43,794 nt of DNA from Savagea sp. (GCA_030146155.1 JASLCF010000053.1:1-43794), one strand, 5' to 3'; shown: positions 16,710 to 25,150, numbered from the stretch's first letter. Notes: generated by a model from the letters alone, not told the origin. Made by a program: numbers and translations.

Positions 16710-17819
16710 ATGAACGTATTAATTATTGGAAACGGGATTGCGGGCGTATCGACTGCCTATCATTTAAGTGAATTGGGAATAGAGGTGACCGTCGTCGGAG
16801 ACCAGAGAGCGGGAACAGCAACGTTTGCCGCGGCAGGTATTATCGCTCCTTGGATTTCTCAAAGAAGAAATAAACGTTGGAAAAAGCTTGTCTATGAAGG
16901 GGCTGCTTATTATCCAGTGATTACACAAGCCTTAAAAGAGCAAGGCATTGAAAACACAGGGTATGAACAAAACGGTTTATTACGTACATTTGACACAGTT
17001 GAACAACGCGATCGCTTCATACAAAAAATGAAACCAATACTAGAAGATGAATCACTGGTGGGAAATTACGCGGTCTATTCACCAGAAGAAACGACCCAGA
17101 GATATCCTTTCTTACATCGAAAGTATTCTAGTCTTTTTTTATCAAACGGTGGAAGAGTGGACGGAGCAACCTTACACCAGGCTCTTCAACAAATAGCAGA
17201 GCAACGAGGAGTTCGTTTCATTCAAGGGACTGCAGAATTGCAAGAAGTAAACGGTGAAGTATGTGTACAAGTGGATGGGCAGAAAATGCCTTATACTCAC
17301 TTAGTGATTACAGCGGGAGCTTGGTTGAAAGAGGTAGTGGCACCCTTATATGCTGATTTTCCAGTGCGTATGCAAAAAGCTCAGATTGCTCATTTACAAG
17401 TTACAGAAGCGAATGAGAACTGGCCTGTGATTATCCCTGCAGGAAATCATTATCTCGTTCCATTTCATGCGGGAGAAATCGCAAGTGGTTCAACCTACGA
17501 GAATGACCAGTATGAGGCTACTGTAACAGTGGGTGGTGTCCAACAATTACTTACAAAAACCTTGGAGATAGCCCCATTGTTTGAAACTGCAGAATTAAAA
17601 GAAGTGCGTGTGGGATTTAGGCCACAGACACCAAATTATGCAGTCGTTATGGACCATTTACCAGGCTATCCAAATGTATGGGTAATCAATGGCCTTGGTT
17701 CGAGTGGTTTAACGATGGGACCTTTCATAGGGAAAGTTATGGCAGAACAATTAAGCGGACAACCGACAAGTGTTGATATCAAAGAGTATTCAATTGCTGA
17801 AATGTTAAAAACAAATTAG
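16710..17819 (+). CDS. FAD-dependent oxidoreductase of the D-amino-acid/glycine oxidase (DAO) family
   Basis: The 369-residue protein opens with a Rossmann FAD-binding motif (GNGIAGVSTAYHL) and the second conserved block FAAAGIIAPW. The C-terminal segment (RVGFRPQTPNYAVVMD to NGLGSSGLTMGP) closes the FAD site in DAO proteins. It resembles the YurR/DadA-type branch; oxidation of an amino or imino group on a small substrate is likely, but the substrate is not identifiable. No thi genes are nearby, which argues against ThiO. It lies 9 nt upstream of exoA and is probably co-transcribed with it. Confidence 0.85.
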   Translation: MNVLIIGNGIAGVSTAYHLSELGIEVTVVGDQRAGTATFAAAGIIAPWISQRRNKRWKKLVYEGAAYYPVITQALKEQGIENTGYEQNGLLRTFDTVEQRDRFIQKMKPILEDESLVGNYAVYSPEETTQRYPFLHRKYSSLFLSNGGRVDGATLHQALQQIAEQRGVRFIQGTAELQEVNGEVCVQVDGQKMPYTHLVITAGAWLKEVVAPLYADFPVRMQKAQIAHLQVTEANENWPVIIPAGNHYLVPFHAGEIASGSTYENDQYEATVTVGGVQQLLTKTLEIAPLFETAELKEVRVGFRPQTPNYAVVMDHLPGYPNVWVINGLGSSGLTMGPFIGKVMAEQLSGQPTSVDIKEYSIAEMLKTN

Positions 17820-17828
17820 GAGGCACTT

Positions 17829-18584
17829 ATGAAAATTGTGAGTTGGAATGTCAATGGGTTACGAGCAGCTGTAAAAAAAGGATTTTTAGATTATTTTTAT
17901 GAAGCAGATGCAGATTTCTTTTGTTTACAAGAAATAAAATTACAAGAAGGACAAATAGAATTAGAACTAGAAGGATATGAGCAGTATTGGAATTATGCTG
18001 AGAAAAAAGGCTACTCAGGAACAGCTATCTTTACGAAACATACCCCAATGGCCGTTCGTTATGGAGTGGGAGATGCAGAAAGTGAAGCCGAGGGACGGAT
18101 TATCACTTTAGAATACGAGGATTATTATGTGATTACTGAATATACACCCAATTCAAAAAGAGACTTATCTCGTCTAGAAGAACGGTTACAATGGGAAGAT
18201 GAGGTAAGGGCTTATTTAACGAGTTTAGCTCAACAAAAACATGTTATTTATTGTGGGGACCTCAATGTTGCGCATGAAGAAATTGATATAAAAAATGCGA
18301 GAGCAAACCGAGGGAATTCTGGCTTCACTGATGAAGAACGACAAAAACATCAAGCGTTTTTGGATGCAGGTTTTATCGATACATTTAGAGCATTGCACCC
18401 TGATCAAACAGACGCATATAGTTGGTGGAGTTATATGGGACAAGCGCGCGCTAAAAATGTGGGGTGGCGTATTGATTATGTGGTGGTAAGTGAGTCGCTA
18501 CGTCATGCGATAAAAGAAGCTACGATTGAAGCTTCGGTTTTAGGAAGCGACCATTGCCCAGTCACTGCTACAATTAATTGGTAA
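17829..18584 (+). CDS. exoA: exodeoxyribonuclease III / AP endonuclease ExoA
   Basis: This Mg-dependent nuclease incises DNA at abasic sites in base-excision repair. At 251 residues it matches B. subtilis ExoA. It shows the ExoIII motifs in order: SWNVNGLRA at the N-terminus, LQEIKL with the metal-binding Glu, the GDLNVAHEEIDI active-site loop, and GSDHCPV with the catalytic Asp-His. An AGGAGG ribosome binding site immediately follows the previous stop codon. Confidence 0.96.
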   Translation: MKIVSWNVNGLRAAVKKGFLDYFYEADADFFCLQEIKLQEGQIELELEGYEQYWNYAEKKGYSGTAIFTKHTPMAVRYGVGDAESEAEGRIITLEYEDYYVITEYTPNSKRDLSRLEERLQWEDEVRAYLTSLAQQKHVIYCGDLNVAHEEIDIKNARANRGNSGFTDEERQKHQAFLDAGFIDTFRALHPDQTDAYSWWSYMGQARAKNVGWRIDYVVVSESLRHAIKEATIEASVLGSDHCPVTATINW

Positions 18585-18624
18585 ATAGAATGTTTCATTC
18601 ATGATATCTATCATGATACGTTGA

Positions 18625-18662
18625 AAGGCCCGTTCGAATCTCATTGTATTCGAACGGGCCTT
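18625..18662. terminator. bidirectional terminator between exoA and yqkF
   Basis: AAGGCCCGTTCGAAT (18625-18639) and ATTCGAACGGGCCTT (18648-18662) form a perfect 15-bp stem with an 8-nt loop. It lies between convergent genes and can serve both, although the T-tracts are short. Confidence 0.92.
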
Positions 18663-18673
18663 ATTGGAGTTTT

Positions 18674-19597
18674 TTAATCGAATGAATTGGAAGGGGGAAG
18701 ACGATGTGCCTCATATTGTTCTCGTGGCAATGTATCCGCAAGTTGCTTGAGTACATCTTCTGGAACTTGTTGTCTATAGCTTTTAAGAGAGTCGATGAGT
18801 TGTTGCTCTGTGCGAGAGCCAATGAGTACACTTCCGGTGATTTCTGATTGTAAAAGGTAGTGTAAAGCTATAGATTGTGGATCCATGCCTGTTTGTTGAA
18901 CGATTGTTAAACGTTGCTCTAAATCAGAATGTGTAAGGCCGTTAAACGATTGGCCGGCTTTTAACCTTTCCATACCGCTCGTCGTTAACAGACCTTTTGC
19001 AATTGCTCCTCTTACTAAGAGTGATTGTCCCCGTTCTTTTAAAAGAGGCAACCATTCTTCAGCTCTTCGGTCAAAGAGGTTATGCTGCATCATGACGGTT
19101 TGTCCATCACTTTGAGAGGTGAAGCGATCAATCACAGTTGGTCGAATGGATGAAATACCATAGGCGCGGATAAGTCCTTCTTTTTTTAAATCTTCAAACG
19201 CGGCAATCGTTTCATCGATGGGATCATCCATTGTCCCGCCATGCAATTGGTAGAGGTCAATATAGTCTGTTTGTAGGCGTTGTAAACTTGCTTTGGCACT
19301 TTGAACAATATGTTGATAACTAGGGTTCCAAGTCCATTGCCCATCCTGAGCTGAAAAGTCATTGCCTACTTTAGTCGCCAGTACAACCTCTTGTCTTCGT
19401 TGGGCTAACAATGATCCGAGTAATGACTCATTCTTCCCAAAATCATAAAGATCTGCTGTGTCAAAAAAAGTTATCCCAGCATCCAGTGCGCGGTCAATGA
19501 TTCGACGAGCTTCATTTGTATCTTGAGGTAAAGACATACAACCTAGTCCGAGCTCAGAAATTTTCAATGTAGTTTTGCCTAATTGTCGTTTTTTCAT
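18674..19597 (-). CDS. yqkF: aldo/keto reductase (YqkF-like)
   Basis: The 307-residue protein is a member of the aldo/keto reductase superfamily, NADPH-dependent TIM-barrel enzymes acting on carbonyl groups. Visible are GLGCMSLP, FFDTADLYDFGKNE with the catalytic Asp and Tyr, LATKVGND with the catalytic Lys, YIDLYQLHGG with the His, and VLIGSRTEQQL near the cofactor pocket. Length and position next to nudF match B. subtilis YqkF. The start at 19597 has an AGGAGGAGA ribosome binding site; a longer reading to 19687 overlaps nudF and is rejected. The substrate is unknown. Confidence 0.92.
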   Translation of the reverse strand: MKKRQLGKTTLKISELGLGCMSLPQDTNEARRIIDRALDAGITFFDTADLYDFGKNESLLGSLLAQRRQEVVLATKVGNDFSAQDGQWTWNPSYQHIVQSAKASLQRLQTDYIDLYQLHGGTMDDPIDETIAAFEDLKKEGLIRAYGISSIRPTVIDRFTSQSDGQTVMMQHNLFDRRAEEWLPLLKERGQSLLVRGAIAKGLLTTSGMERLKAGQSFNGLTHSDLEQRLTIVQQTGMDPQSIALHYLLQSEITGSVLIGSRTEQQLIDSLKSYRQQVPEDVLKQLADTLPREQYEAHRLPPSNSFD

Positions 19598-19617
19598 GAA
19601 ATCTCCTCCTCCCTTCA

Positions 19618-19626
19618 TGATACAAT
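19618..19626 (+). promoter_or_regulatory. extended -10 promoter of nudF
   Basis: TGATACAAT (TGn plus TACAAT) lies 36 nt before the nudF start, in the 65-bp divergent region shared with yqkF. No convincing -35 is visible. Confidence 0.4.
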
Positions 19627-19662
19627 AGAACGGAAAGAGCTTGCACGTGGGAGGAATGAATA

Positions 19663-20211
19663 ATGCCATTTGGAGAAGAACGAACAATTCAAAGCACGTC
19701 CATTTATAAAGGTAAAATCATTGATTTAGTGGTTGATGAAGTCGCATTACCTAACGGTGGAAAGAGTCAACGTGAAATTGTGAAACATCCAGGAGCAGTT
19801 GCGATAATTGCAGTATCCCCTGAGAATAAAATTATTTTAATTGAACAATTTAGAAAACCTTTGGAACGCGCATTAATTGAGATTCCGGCAGGAAAAATAG
19901 ATGCGGGTGAATCTTTGGAACATTGTGCGATGCGAGAACTGGAAGAAGAAACAGGGTATTATGCAAATCAACTGAAGAGGGTACAATCTTTTGCAACTTC
20001 ACCAGGTTTTGCAGATGAAATTATTCATGTATTTTTAGCTACAGACTTAGTGCAAAGAGAGGATCGTTTTCAACCTGACGCAGATGAGTATATCCGCTTG
20101 ATGGAAGTAACCCTTGAAGAAGCAGTAGAAATGATGGAAGCGGGCCAAATCTTTGATGCCAAAACAGCTTTTGCTATTCTCTATTTAAAACAGTACAAAT
20201 TTGATATGTAA
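19663..20211 (+). CDS. nudF: ADP-ribose pyrophosphatase NudF
   Basis: NudF is a Nudix hydrolase that splits ADP-ribose into AMP and ribose 5-phosphate. The Nudix box runs from GKIDAGESLEHCAM to RELEEETGY (about residues 77-98), with the conserved REXXEE metal-binding core. The preceding IEQFRKPLERALIEIPAG and following SPGFADEIIHVFLA segments are typical of the ADP-ribose subfamily. The 182-residue length is normal. A GGGAGG ribosome binding site precedes the ATG. Confidence 0.95.
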   Translation: MPFGEERTIQSTSIYKGKIIDLVVDEVALPNGGKSQREIVKHPGAVAIIAVSPENKIILIEQFRKPLERALIEIPAGKIDAGESLEHCAMRELEEETGYYANQLKRVQSFATSPGFADEIIHVFLATDLVQREDRFQPDADEYIRLMEVTLEEAVEMMEAGQIFDAKTAFAILYLKQYKFDM

Positions 20212-20216
20212 GAATG

Positions 20217-20232
20217 ATTATTATATAATAAT
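20217..20232. promoter_or_regulatory. AT-rich perfect palindrome upstream of fur, possible operator
   Basis: ATTATTATATAATAAT is a perfect 16-bp palindrome about 100 nt upstream of the fur start. Fur and PerR operators are AT-rich inverted repeats, and fur genes are often autoregulated or PerR-controlled. However, the match to either consensus is incomplete and the site lies far upstream of the -10. The call is tentative. Confidence 0.3.
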
Positions 20233-20274
20233 GATGCTTGAACAAAAAATCAAAAAGAACTATTTTCCTTTCTA

Positions 20275-20304
20275 TTGTAACGTCTAATCAATATTTGTTA
20301 TAAT
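20275..20304 (+). promoter_or_regulatory. promoter of fur
   Basis: TTGTAA (20275-20280), an 18-nt spacer and TATAAT (20299-20304) form a good sigma-A-type promoter with an extended -10 TGT. The fur ATG is 27 nt downstream, after a GAGGAGG ribosome binding site. Confidence 0.65.
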
Positions 20305-20330
20305 GTAGAAAGATTAGAGGAGGCGTCGAT

Positions 20331-20789
20331 ATGGAAGGCCGAATTGAACGCATAAAAAAACAGTTACATGGGGCGAGTTATAAATTGACGCCACAACGTG
20401 AAGCAACTGTAAAAGTCTTATTAGAAAATGAAGAAGACCATTTGAGTGCTGAGGATGTTTTTTTGCTAGTGAAAGAGCAAGCACCTGAAATTGGACTAGC
20501 AACCGTTTACCGAACATTGGAGTTACTAACAGAATTGAAAGTTGTAGATAAAATCAACTTTGGGGATGGCGTTGCACGTTACGATTTACGTCAGGAAGGC
20601 GCTACCCGTTTCCACCACCATTTAATTTGTATTGAATGTGGAGCGGTAGATGAAATCCAAGAAGACTTACTTGGCGATGTAGAAAAAATTGTAGAGTCGC
20701 GTTTTCAATTTACTGTGAAAGACCATTGGTTAACGTTTCATGGGATTTGTAAAAGATGTAAGACAGATGCAAAAAAGAATAAAGAATAA
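20331..20789 (+). CDS. fur: ferric uptake regulator Fur
   Basis: The 152-residue protein is a Fur-family metalloregulator. It has an N-terminal winged helix (YKLTPQREATVKVLL and GLATVYRTLELL, the recognition helix), the His cluster RFHHHLICIECG with the first structural Zn cysteine pair (CxxC), and a second pair in CKRC near the C-terminus. Fur represses iron uptake when loaded with Fe(II). Its place directly before xerD matches the B. subtilis fur-xerD neighbourhood, so true Fur is more likely than PerR or Zur. Confidence 0.93.
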   Translation: MEGRIERIKKQLHGASYKLTPQREATVKVLLENEEDHLSAEDVFLLVKEQAPEIGLATVYRTLELLTELKVVDKINFGDGVARYDLRQEGATRFHHHLICIECGAVDEIQEDLLGDVEKIVESRFQFTVKDHWLTFHGICKRCKTDAKKNKE

Positions 20790-20794
20790 CAATT

Positions 20795-20938
20795 AAGCCT
20801 AGGATAAAGAACAATTAGTGGGGAAATTCGGTTGAGAAACATACAGTTGCTCTCGAGAAGAAACAATTCAGAAGACAAGAATTGATTTCAACTGTGACTA
20901 CCATCACTAAAATTTCACTTTATTCAAGGCTTTTTTTT
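20795..20938 (+). other. nested stem-loop region between fur and xerD, ending in a terminator
   Basis: The outer arms AAGCCTAGGATAAAG (20795-20809) and CTTTATTCAAGGCTT (20918-20932) pair at 14 of 15 positions and are followed by a run of Ts. Nested inside are TTAGTG/CACTAA (20815-20820 with 20905-20910), ACAGTTG/CAACTGT (20843-20849 with 20889-20895) and CAATTC/GAATTG (20864-20869 with 20879-20884), plus the palindrome TCTCGAGA. The whole segment reads as one long imperfect hairpin. It can terminate fur transcription; an additional RNA role or a decayed palindromic element is possible. No coding sequence was seen here. Confidence 0.6.
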
Positions 20939-20957
20939 ATGGAAGAGGGTGTAAAGA

Positions 20958-21863
20958 ATGGAGCAACAATTGTTTATCGATACACTAAAAGATTATCAAC
21001 ATTTTTTGAGGGTTGAACGTCAACTAGCAGATAATACGATTGAGTCGTATGCTAGAGATTTGTCCAGCTATTTGAGTGCAATGGAAAGTCTAGATTTGCA
21101 TCACTTTGATGCGATAACAGGCCCAGCCATTACGAGCTATTTAAATGAGTTAGCATTGAATCAATTATCTGCTCGTACTTTAGCGCGTCACATTTCATCC
21201 ATCCGTTCATTCCATTTATTTTTATTACGAGAACGAATTGCACACCATGATCCAGCTGATCAACTGATTATGCCGAGGATGGAGCAAAAGTTGCCGAGGG
21301 TATTGTCGGTTGAAGAAGTTGAAAAATTACTTGCAACCCCAGATTTGAGTAAAAAGATAGGCATTCGGGATGCTGCAATGATAGAATTATTGTATGGTAC
21401 AGGGATGCGTGTGACGGAATGTATCGAATTAAATATGGATCAGCTACATACTGAAATGGGATTTGTTCGAGTGATTGGTAAAGGGAATAAAGAGCGTATT
21501 GTTCCGCTAGGTACCTATGCAATTGAACGGTTGAATCATTATATAAGAGATGCCCGTCATACTTTTATTCAACCGGGTAAAGAAAAGACGCCTTTATTTT
21601 TGAATGCACGAGGAGGTCGCTTAAGCCGACAAGGTTTTTGGAAGATTTTAAAGCAATACAGTGAGCAGGCAGGGATCAGGGGAGAAGTCAGCCCGCATAT
21701 GTTGCGTCATTCTTTTGCTACTCATTTAATTGAGAATGGGGCAGATTTACGAGCAGTACAAGAGTTGCTCGGGCATTCTGATATTTCCACTACCCAAATA
21801 TATACACATGTTTCTCGAAAACATATGAAAGAAGTTTACCATCAGTTTCATCCACGCGCATAA
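20958..21863 (+). CDS. xerD: site-specific tyrosine recombinase XerD
   Basis: XerD, with XerC, resolves chromosome dimers at dif. The 301-residue protein has an N-terminal SAM-like core-binding domain and a catalytic domain with all residues: Arg in GTGMRVTE (about R151), Lys in GKGNKERIVPLG, His-x-x-Arg in HMLRHSFATHL, His in LGHSDISTTQ and the nucleophilic Tyr in IYTHVS. Its position between fur and deoB matches B. subtilis xerD (ripX). It is therefore the housekeeping recombinase rather than a phage integrase. deoB follows after 38 nt. Confidence 0.95.
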   Translation: MEQQLFIDTLKDYQHFLRVERQLADNTIESYARDLSSYLSAMESLDLHHFDAITGPAITSYLNELALNQLSARTLARHISSIRSFHLFLLRERIAHHDPADQLIMPRMEQKLPRVLSVEEVEKLLATPDLSKKIGIRDAAMIELLYGTGMRVTECIELNMDQLHTEMGFVRVIGKGNKERIVPLGTYAIERLNHYIRDARHTFIQPGKEKTPLFLNARGGRLSRQGFWKILKQYSEQAGIRGEVSPHMLRHSFATHLIENGADLRAVQELLGHSDISTTQIYTHVSRKHMKEVYHQFHPRA

Positions 21864-21901
21864 GTGGAATGGAATAAAGAGAAGAATGAAGGAGGATTTT
21901 T

Positions 21902-23098
21902 ATGTCGAATGTATTTAACAGAATTCATTTAATTGTATTAGATTCAGTAGGAATTGGTGAAGCACCAGATGCACATGCTTTTGGTGATGAGGGTTCAGAT
22001 ACACTTGGTCATATTGCACAGCACCTTGGTCAATTGAAGGTACCGCATTTATCACAAATGGGTTTAGGTCATATTCGAGCAATTGAAGGGATTGAACGGG
22101 CGGAGGAGCCAATTGGTTTTTACGGTAAAATGCAAGAATCATCTGTTGGAAAAGATACAATGACAGGCCATTGGGAGATTATGGGTCTGAATATTGATCA
22201 ACCTTTCAAAGTTTATCCTAATGGATTTCCAGAAGCGTTGATTCAGCAGTTAGAGGAACGCACTGGTCGTAAAGTCATTGTCAATCAGCCGGCAAGTGGT
22301 ACAGCAGTTATTGATGAATATGGTCCAGAGCATATGGAAACAGGAGCTTTAATTGTTTATACTTCTGCAGACCCGGTCTTACAAATTGCAGCGCATGAAG
22401 AAATCGTTCCTTTAGAAGAATTGTATCGAATCTGTGAAATTGCTCGTGAATTAACATTACAGCCGGAGTATCTAGTCGGTCGAGTGATTGCACGTCCATT
22501 TATTGGGGAACCGGGCAATTTTCAACGTACCTCTAATCGTCACGACTACGCATTAAAACCATTTGGGCGTACAGTAATGAATGAGTTGAAAGATGCAGGT
22601 AAAGCAGTGAAAGCAGTAGGGAAAATTAATGATATTTATAATGGCGAAGGTGTAACAGAAGCGGTTCGTACGGTATCTAATATGGACGGGGTAGACCAAT
22701 TACTCAAAGTAATGGCGACAGATTTTGAAGGAATCAGCTTTACAAATTTAGTAGATTTTGATGCACTCTATGGCCATCGTCGTGACCCAGAAGGGTATGG
22801 TAAGGCATTGGAAGAATTTGATGCGAGATTACCAGAAATCATAGCGGCATTAGCGGAGGATGATTTACTACTCATCACTGCAGATCATGGAAATGACCCG
22901 ACAGCACCAGGGACTGATCACACCCGCGAGTATGTGCCGTTACTTGGATACTCAAAACAGATGACAACCGCGCAAGAGACCCCTATTCGAGAAACTTTTG
23001 CGGATATCGGTGCCACTATTGCTGATAATTTTAATGTGCCACTCCCTGCACATGGTACTAGTTTCTTACCACTTCTTAAAAAGCAGGTGAAAGCATGA
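21902..23098 (+). CDS. deoB: phosphopentomutase
   Basis: DeoB interconverts ribose 1-phosphate and ribose 5-phosphate (and the deoxy forms), linking nucleoside breakdown to central carbon metabolism. The 398-residue protein belongs to the alkaline-phosphatase-like superfamily, with metal-binding DSVGIGEAPDA at the N-terminus, the phosphorylated Thr region KDTMTGHWE, and the C-terminal metal ligands DHGNDPT and DHTREYVP. The TGA overlaps the pdp ATG (ATGA), so the two are translationally coupled. Confidence 0.97.
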   Translation: MSNVFNRIHLIVLDSVGIGEAPDAHAFGDEGSDTLGHIAQHLGQLKVPHLSQMGLGHIRAIEGIERAEEPIGFYGKMQESSVGKDTMTGHWEIMGLNIDQPFKVYPNGFPEALIQQLEERTGRKVIVNQPASGTAVIDEYGPEHMETGALIVYTSADPVLQIAAHEEIVPLEELYRICEIARELTLQPEYLVGRVIARPFIGEPGNFQRTSNRHDYALKPFGRTVMNELKDAGKAVKAVGKINDIYNGEGVTEAVRTVSNMDGVDQLLKVMATDFEGISFTNLVDFDALYGHRRDPEGYGKALEEFDARLPEIIAALAEDDLLLITADHGNDPTAPGTDHTREYVPLLGYSKQMTTAQETPIRETFADIGATIADNFNVPLPAHGTSFLPLLKKQVKA

Positions 23099-24417
23099 GA
23101 TTTGTTGATATTTTACAGAAAAAAAGAGATGGTTTTGCTTTAACGCAAGAGGAAATTGAATTTTTCATTACTGGTTATACTGATGGAAGTATCCCGGACT
23201 ATCAAGCGAGTGCCTTTTTAATGGCTATTTATTTTCAAGGAATGACCGCACAAGAGCAAGGGCACTTGGTAATGGCTATGGTAGAAAGTGGTGACCAAAT
23301 TGATTTATCAGAAATCAATGGAGTGAAAGTAGATAAGCATTCAACTGGTGGGGTAGGAGATACAACTACCTTAATTTTAGTGCCATTAGTTGCTGCTTGT
23401 GGTGTTCCTGTTGCAAAAATGAGTGGACGTGGGTTAGGACATACAGGCGGCACATTGGATAAACTGGAAGCAATTGAAGGATTCCATATTGAATTAACAG
23501 AAGAACAATTTACCCGACAAGTCAATGATTTAAAAGCAGCTGTCATTGGACAATCTGGCAACTTAACACCAGCTGATAAAAAAATCTATGCTCTACGTGA
23601 TGTGACAGCTACAGTAGATAGTATTCCGCTCATTGCAAGTTCTATTATGAGTAAAAAAATAGCTGCGGGTGCTGATGCAATTGTTTTAGATGTAAAAGTC
23701 GGCGAAGGTGCTTTCATGAAAACAGTTGAACAAGCAGAACAATTGGCGGAAGCAATGGTCACAATCGGAGAGACACTTGGTCGTGAAACAATGGCCGTCA
23801 TTTCTGATATGAGTCAACCCTTAGGCCGTGCAATTGGAAATGCACTTGAAATCGAAGAGGCTATTCAAACTTTAAAAGGTGAAGGGCCAGAAGATTTAAC
23901 TGAATTATGTTTTGTATTAGGTAGTAAAATGTTAGTCGCTGCTCATCAAGCTTCTGATTTTGATGAAGCTCGTCAACAACTTCAGCAAGTCATTACGGAT
24001 GGGTCTGCGTTAGCGTTGTTTCAAAAGATGATTGAAGCTCAAGGTGGAAATGGAGCCATCGTCACAGACCCTTCATTGCTGCCACAAGCACAATACAAAA
24101 TAGAGTATCGTGCGAAAGAATCAGGAGTCGTTGAACGTTTAGTTGCGAATGATATTGGCGTAGCAGCTATGCTTTTAGGAGCAGGACGAGCTACAAAAGA
24201 AGATGAAATCGATATGGCTGTAGGCTTGATGCTTCATAAAAAAATGGGAGATGCAGTAGAAGCTGGCGAATCCCTTGTGACCATTTATAGTAATCGAGAA
24301 GATATTCAGTCTACGCTGGATAAATTAGATGCTGCAATTGTGATTGGACAGTCAGAAGTCACTGTGCCAACCCTCGTGCATAAAGTGATCACGAAGAACA
24401 CCATGCAAAATAAATAG
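23095..24417 (+). CDS. pdp: pyrimidine-nucleoside phosphorylase
   Basis: Pdp splits uridine, deoxyuridine and thymidine with phosphate into base and (deoxy)ribose 1-phosphate, the substrate of DeoB. At 440 residues it is full length. Landmarks are KHSTGGVGDTTTLILVPL, the signature MSGRGLGHTGGTLDKLE, SSIMSKKIAAGADA and DVKVGEGAFMK. It overlaps deoB by 4 nt. B. subtilis has pupG between its deoB (drm) and the downstream genes; here deoB and pdp are directly fused in one operon. A repeat-borne terminator lies about 100 nt downstream. Confidence 0.96.
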   Translation: MRFVDILQKKRDGFALTQEEIEFFITGYTDGSIPDYQASAFLMAIYFQGMTAQEQGHLVMAMVESGDQIDLSEINGVKVDKHSTGGVGDTTTLILVPLVAACGVPVAKMSGRGLGHTGGTLDKLEAIEGFHIELTEEQFTRQVNDLKAAVIGQSGNLTPADKKIYALRDVTATVDSIPLIASSIMSKKIAAGADAIVLDVKVGEGAFMKTVEQAEQLAEAMVTIGETLGRETMAVISDMSQPLGRAIGNALEIEEAIQTLKGEGPEDLTELCFVLGSKMLVAAHQASDFDEARQQLQQVITDGSALALFQKMIEAQGGNGAIVTDPSLLPQAQYKIEYRAKESGVVERLVANDIGVAAMLLGAGRATKEDEIDMAVGLMLHKKMGDAVEAGESLVTIYSNREDIQSTLDKLDAAIVIGQSEVTVPTLVHKVITKNTMQNK

Positions 24418-24471
24418 TGAGCGAGTGAGAAGAGCAAGTTAGAATGTACTTGAGCTAACGGTTCTTTGTTA

Positions 24472-24717
24472 AATAACGTTGGTGAAGAATTTTAGTCAAT
24501 AACTAGAGGTTGACTAGAGGACTCGTCAAGAAGTCAGTGTACCTGATTTTTTGACGAGTTTTTTTAGGGTTTAGCCCAATAACCAGTTGCTTTCCGTTCC
24601 AGATGGACGCGTTCTTGGGGCGTTCGGTAAGCCGCTTCCTTCGCTTCGCTCTGTCTAAGGTCTCACCTGTCACGCTAAAACTTCCAAGGAGTCATCATCT
24701 TACACTTCAAGCAACTG
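24472..24717 (+). repeat. composite structured intergenic repeat, copy A
   Basis: Three modules occur in the same order here and, inverted, at 40141-40372. Module 1 is AATAACGTTGGTGAAGAAT followed by TTAGTC. Module 2 is the 17-bp terminator hairpin at 24521-24559. Module 3 is about 130 nt, from CAGTTGC (24584-24590) to its inverted repeat GCAACTG (24711-24717). It contains TTCCAGATGGACGCGTTCTT, CCGCTTCCTTCGCTTCGCTC, GGTCTCACCTGT and AGTCATCATCTTACACTTCA. No open reading frame of note crosses it. Non-autonomous mobile element or structured RNA are both possible. Confidence 0.8.
24521..24566 (+). terminator. repeat-borne terminator downstream of pdp
   Basis: ACTCGTCAAGAAGTCAG (24521-24537) pairs over 17 positions with CTGATTTTTTGACGAGT (24543-24559), loop TGTAC, with two G-T wobbles. 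A run of Ts follows. It is the first intrinsic terminator after pdp. Confidence 0.88.
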
Positions 24718-25150
24718 AAACGGACTGATTTAAATCTATCTACACAAAATCATACGGCCATTGCTATTGATGGGATTGATAGGTGATTTCTATAGGTTTT
24801 AATTTAAAGTGTACGATCATTCGTTGATTGTACAAAGTAAAGCGTAGTTCCATTTTATAGCTTATTGTTCCATTGATCAACTAGCATTTCTTGTCTTTAA
24901 AAGTTCCCGGCTATCGACAATCTTCTTCAAAAATAACCTTAGTGAAAGGCCATCCCCTTCTCTAACATTCAAGAGCAGGTGATTTACTTTTACCCAGGCT
25001 ATAAATAGAACCATTCGATTTTGTTTTATGCCTTCATTTTATACGTTCCCGTATTTATTGCGAATAAGGCGTGTTTTTCTGTTTTAATCTAGTTAAGGAA
25101 AGCGTATAATCAATAAAAAAAGAGTGGGAGAATAATGAAGGAGTGTTGTT
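24718..25150 (+). other. non-coding gap before the gene at 25151
   Basis: After the composite repeat, this 430-bp stretch has no supported gene on either strand. A -10-like TATAAT at 25105-25110, with only a weak -35 (TTTTAA, 25082-25087), is the likely promoter of the gene at 25151. The rest is unremarkable AT-rich sequence, perhaps decayed. Confidence 0.4.

Noticed and set aside
20958..21863. xerD as a phage or island integrase
   Set aside because: Its fur-xerD-deoB context and length are those of the housekeeping recombinase. No att-like repeats or phage genes were seen.
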